From: Paraburkholderia sp. BCC1885
Lineage (GTDB): Bacteria; Pseudomonadota; Gammaproteobacteria; Burkholderiales; Burkholderiaceae
Reading direction: 5' to 3'
DNA length: 64,000 nt
Assembly (NCBI RefSeq): GCF_900996235.1
Contig: NZ_CAAJGM010000263.1
Coordinates: 186,001 to 250,000, forward strand
In this document: positions 63,931 through 64,000 of the stretch, piece after piece
Layout: each line of letters opens with the position of its first letter
Position numbering within the stretch: the stretch's first letter is position 1
Notes under the pieces: model-generated
The model's database searches: none
Told to the model about the DNA's origin: nothing
The model's input: the letters and a program-made list of their open reading frames with translations, nothing else
Made by a program: the position numbers and the translations under genes

Positions 63931-64000
63931 CATAGTAAAGCCCCGCTCTCTCAATATAAAGAACTATTTTTGCAACGATCTCTTGCGAGCCAAAATTGTG

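Overview
The window looks like a chromosomal segment of a GC-rich betaproteobacterium, most likely Paraburkholderia/Burkholderia. This is inferred from two OmpC-type porins of the burkholderial kind, a cyoABCD oxidase, a DUF3597 protein, an HHHH-motif peptide and the general gene style. No rRNA, tRNA, prophage, insertion sequence or CRISPR array was seen. The left edge cuts an NRAMP-type transporter gene. The right edge lies just upstream of cyoA.

Layout. 1-13 kb: NRAMP fragment, MASE1-PAS-GGDEF cyclase, LysR regulator, PiT phosphate transporter convergent with a PPK2 polyphosphate kinase, HtrA-like protease, gamma-glutamyltransferase, DHA2-type MFS exporter and a DUF3597 protein. 13-17 kb: a translationally coupled minus-strand operon of CDP-alcohol phosphatidyltransferase, 2OG-Fe(II) oxygenase, UPF0104/LPG-synthase-type membrane protein and nucleotidyltransferase. 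It looks like an uncharacterised polar-lipid or phosphoalcohol pathway. 17-21 kb: small hypothetical genes, a porin, a lipoprotein and a YdjM-like membrane protein. A minus-strand small RNA candidate (promoter, hairpin, two terminators) lies in the gap before the porin. 21-25 kb: an amaA/amaB/LysR cluster of the pipecolate-lysine catabolic type.

25-34 kb: an alpha/beta hydrolase whose N-terminus is expanded by a 12-bp minisatellite, then an itaconate-type catabolic operon (MFS transporter, citramalyl-CoA lyase, MmgE/PrpD protein, CoA-transferase, acyl-CoA dehydrogenase, itaconyl-CoA hydratase). The operon is divergent from a second 2OG-Fe(II) oxygenase, and two perfect palindromes lie between them. 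34-42 kb: BON protein, second porin, an 840-bp stretch without a convincing gene, a FUSC membrane protein, then a DyP peroxidase-encapsulin pair whose peroxidase carries a C-terminal cargo-loading peptide, and a tiny His-rich secreted peptide.

42-60 kb: LysR/Old-Yellow-Enzyme pair, CHAD protein, AcpA/PLC-type phosphoesterase, LysR/MFS/MlrC-like M81 cluster, TetR-thioesterase divergent from an SDR, a cobalamin riboswitch in front of a BtuB-like TonB receptor, an orphan ABC ATPase with a substituted Walker A, DUF2000, and a SET-type MFS/AraC pair. 60-64 kb: cyoABCD in compact order with a terminator behind cyoD. Phosphate/polyphosphate functions recur (PiT, PPK2, CHAD), but these genes are not one operon.
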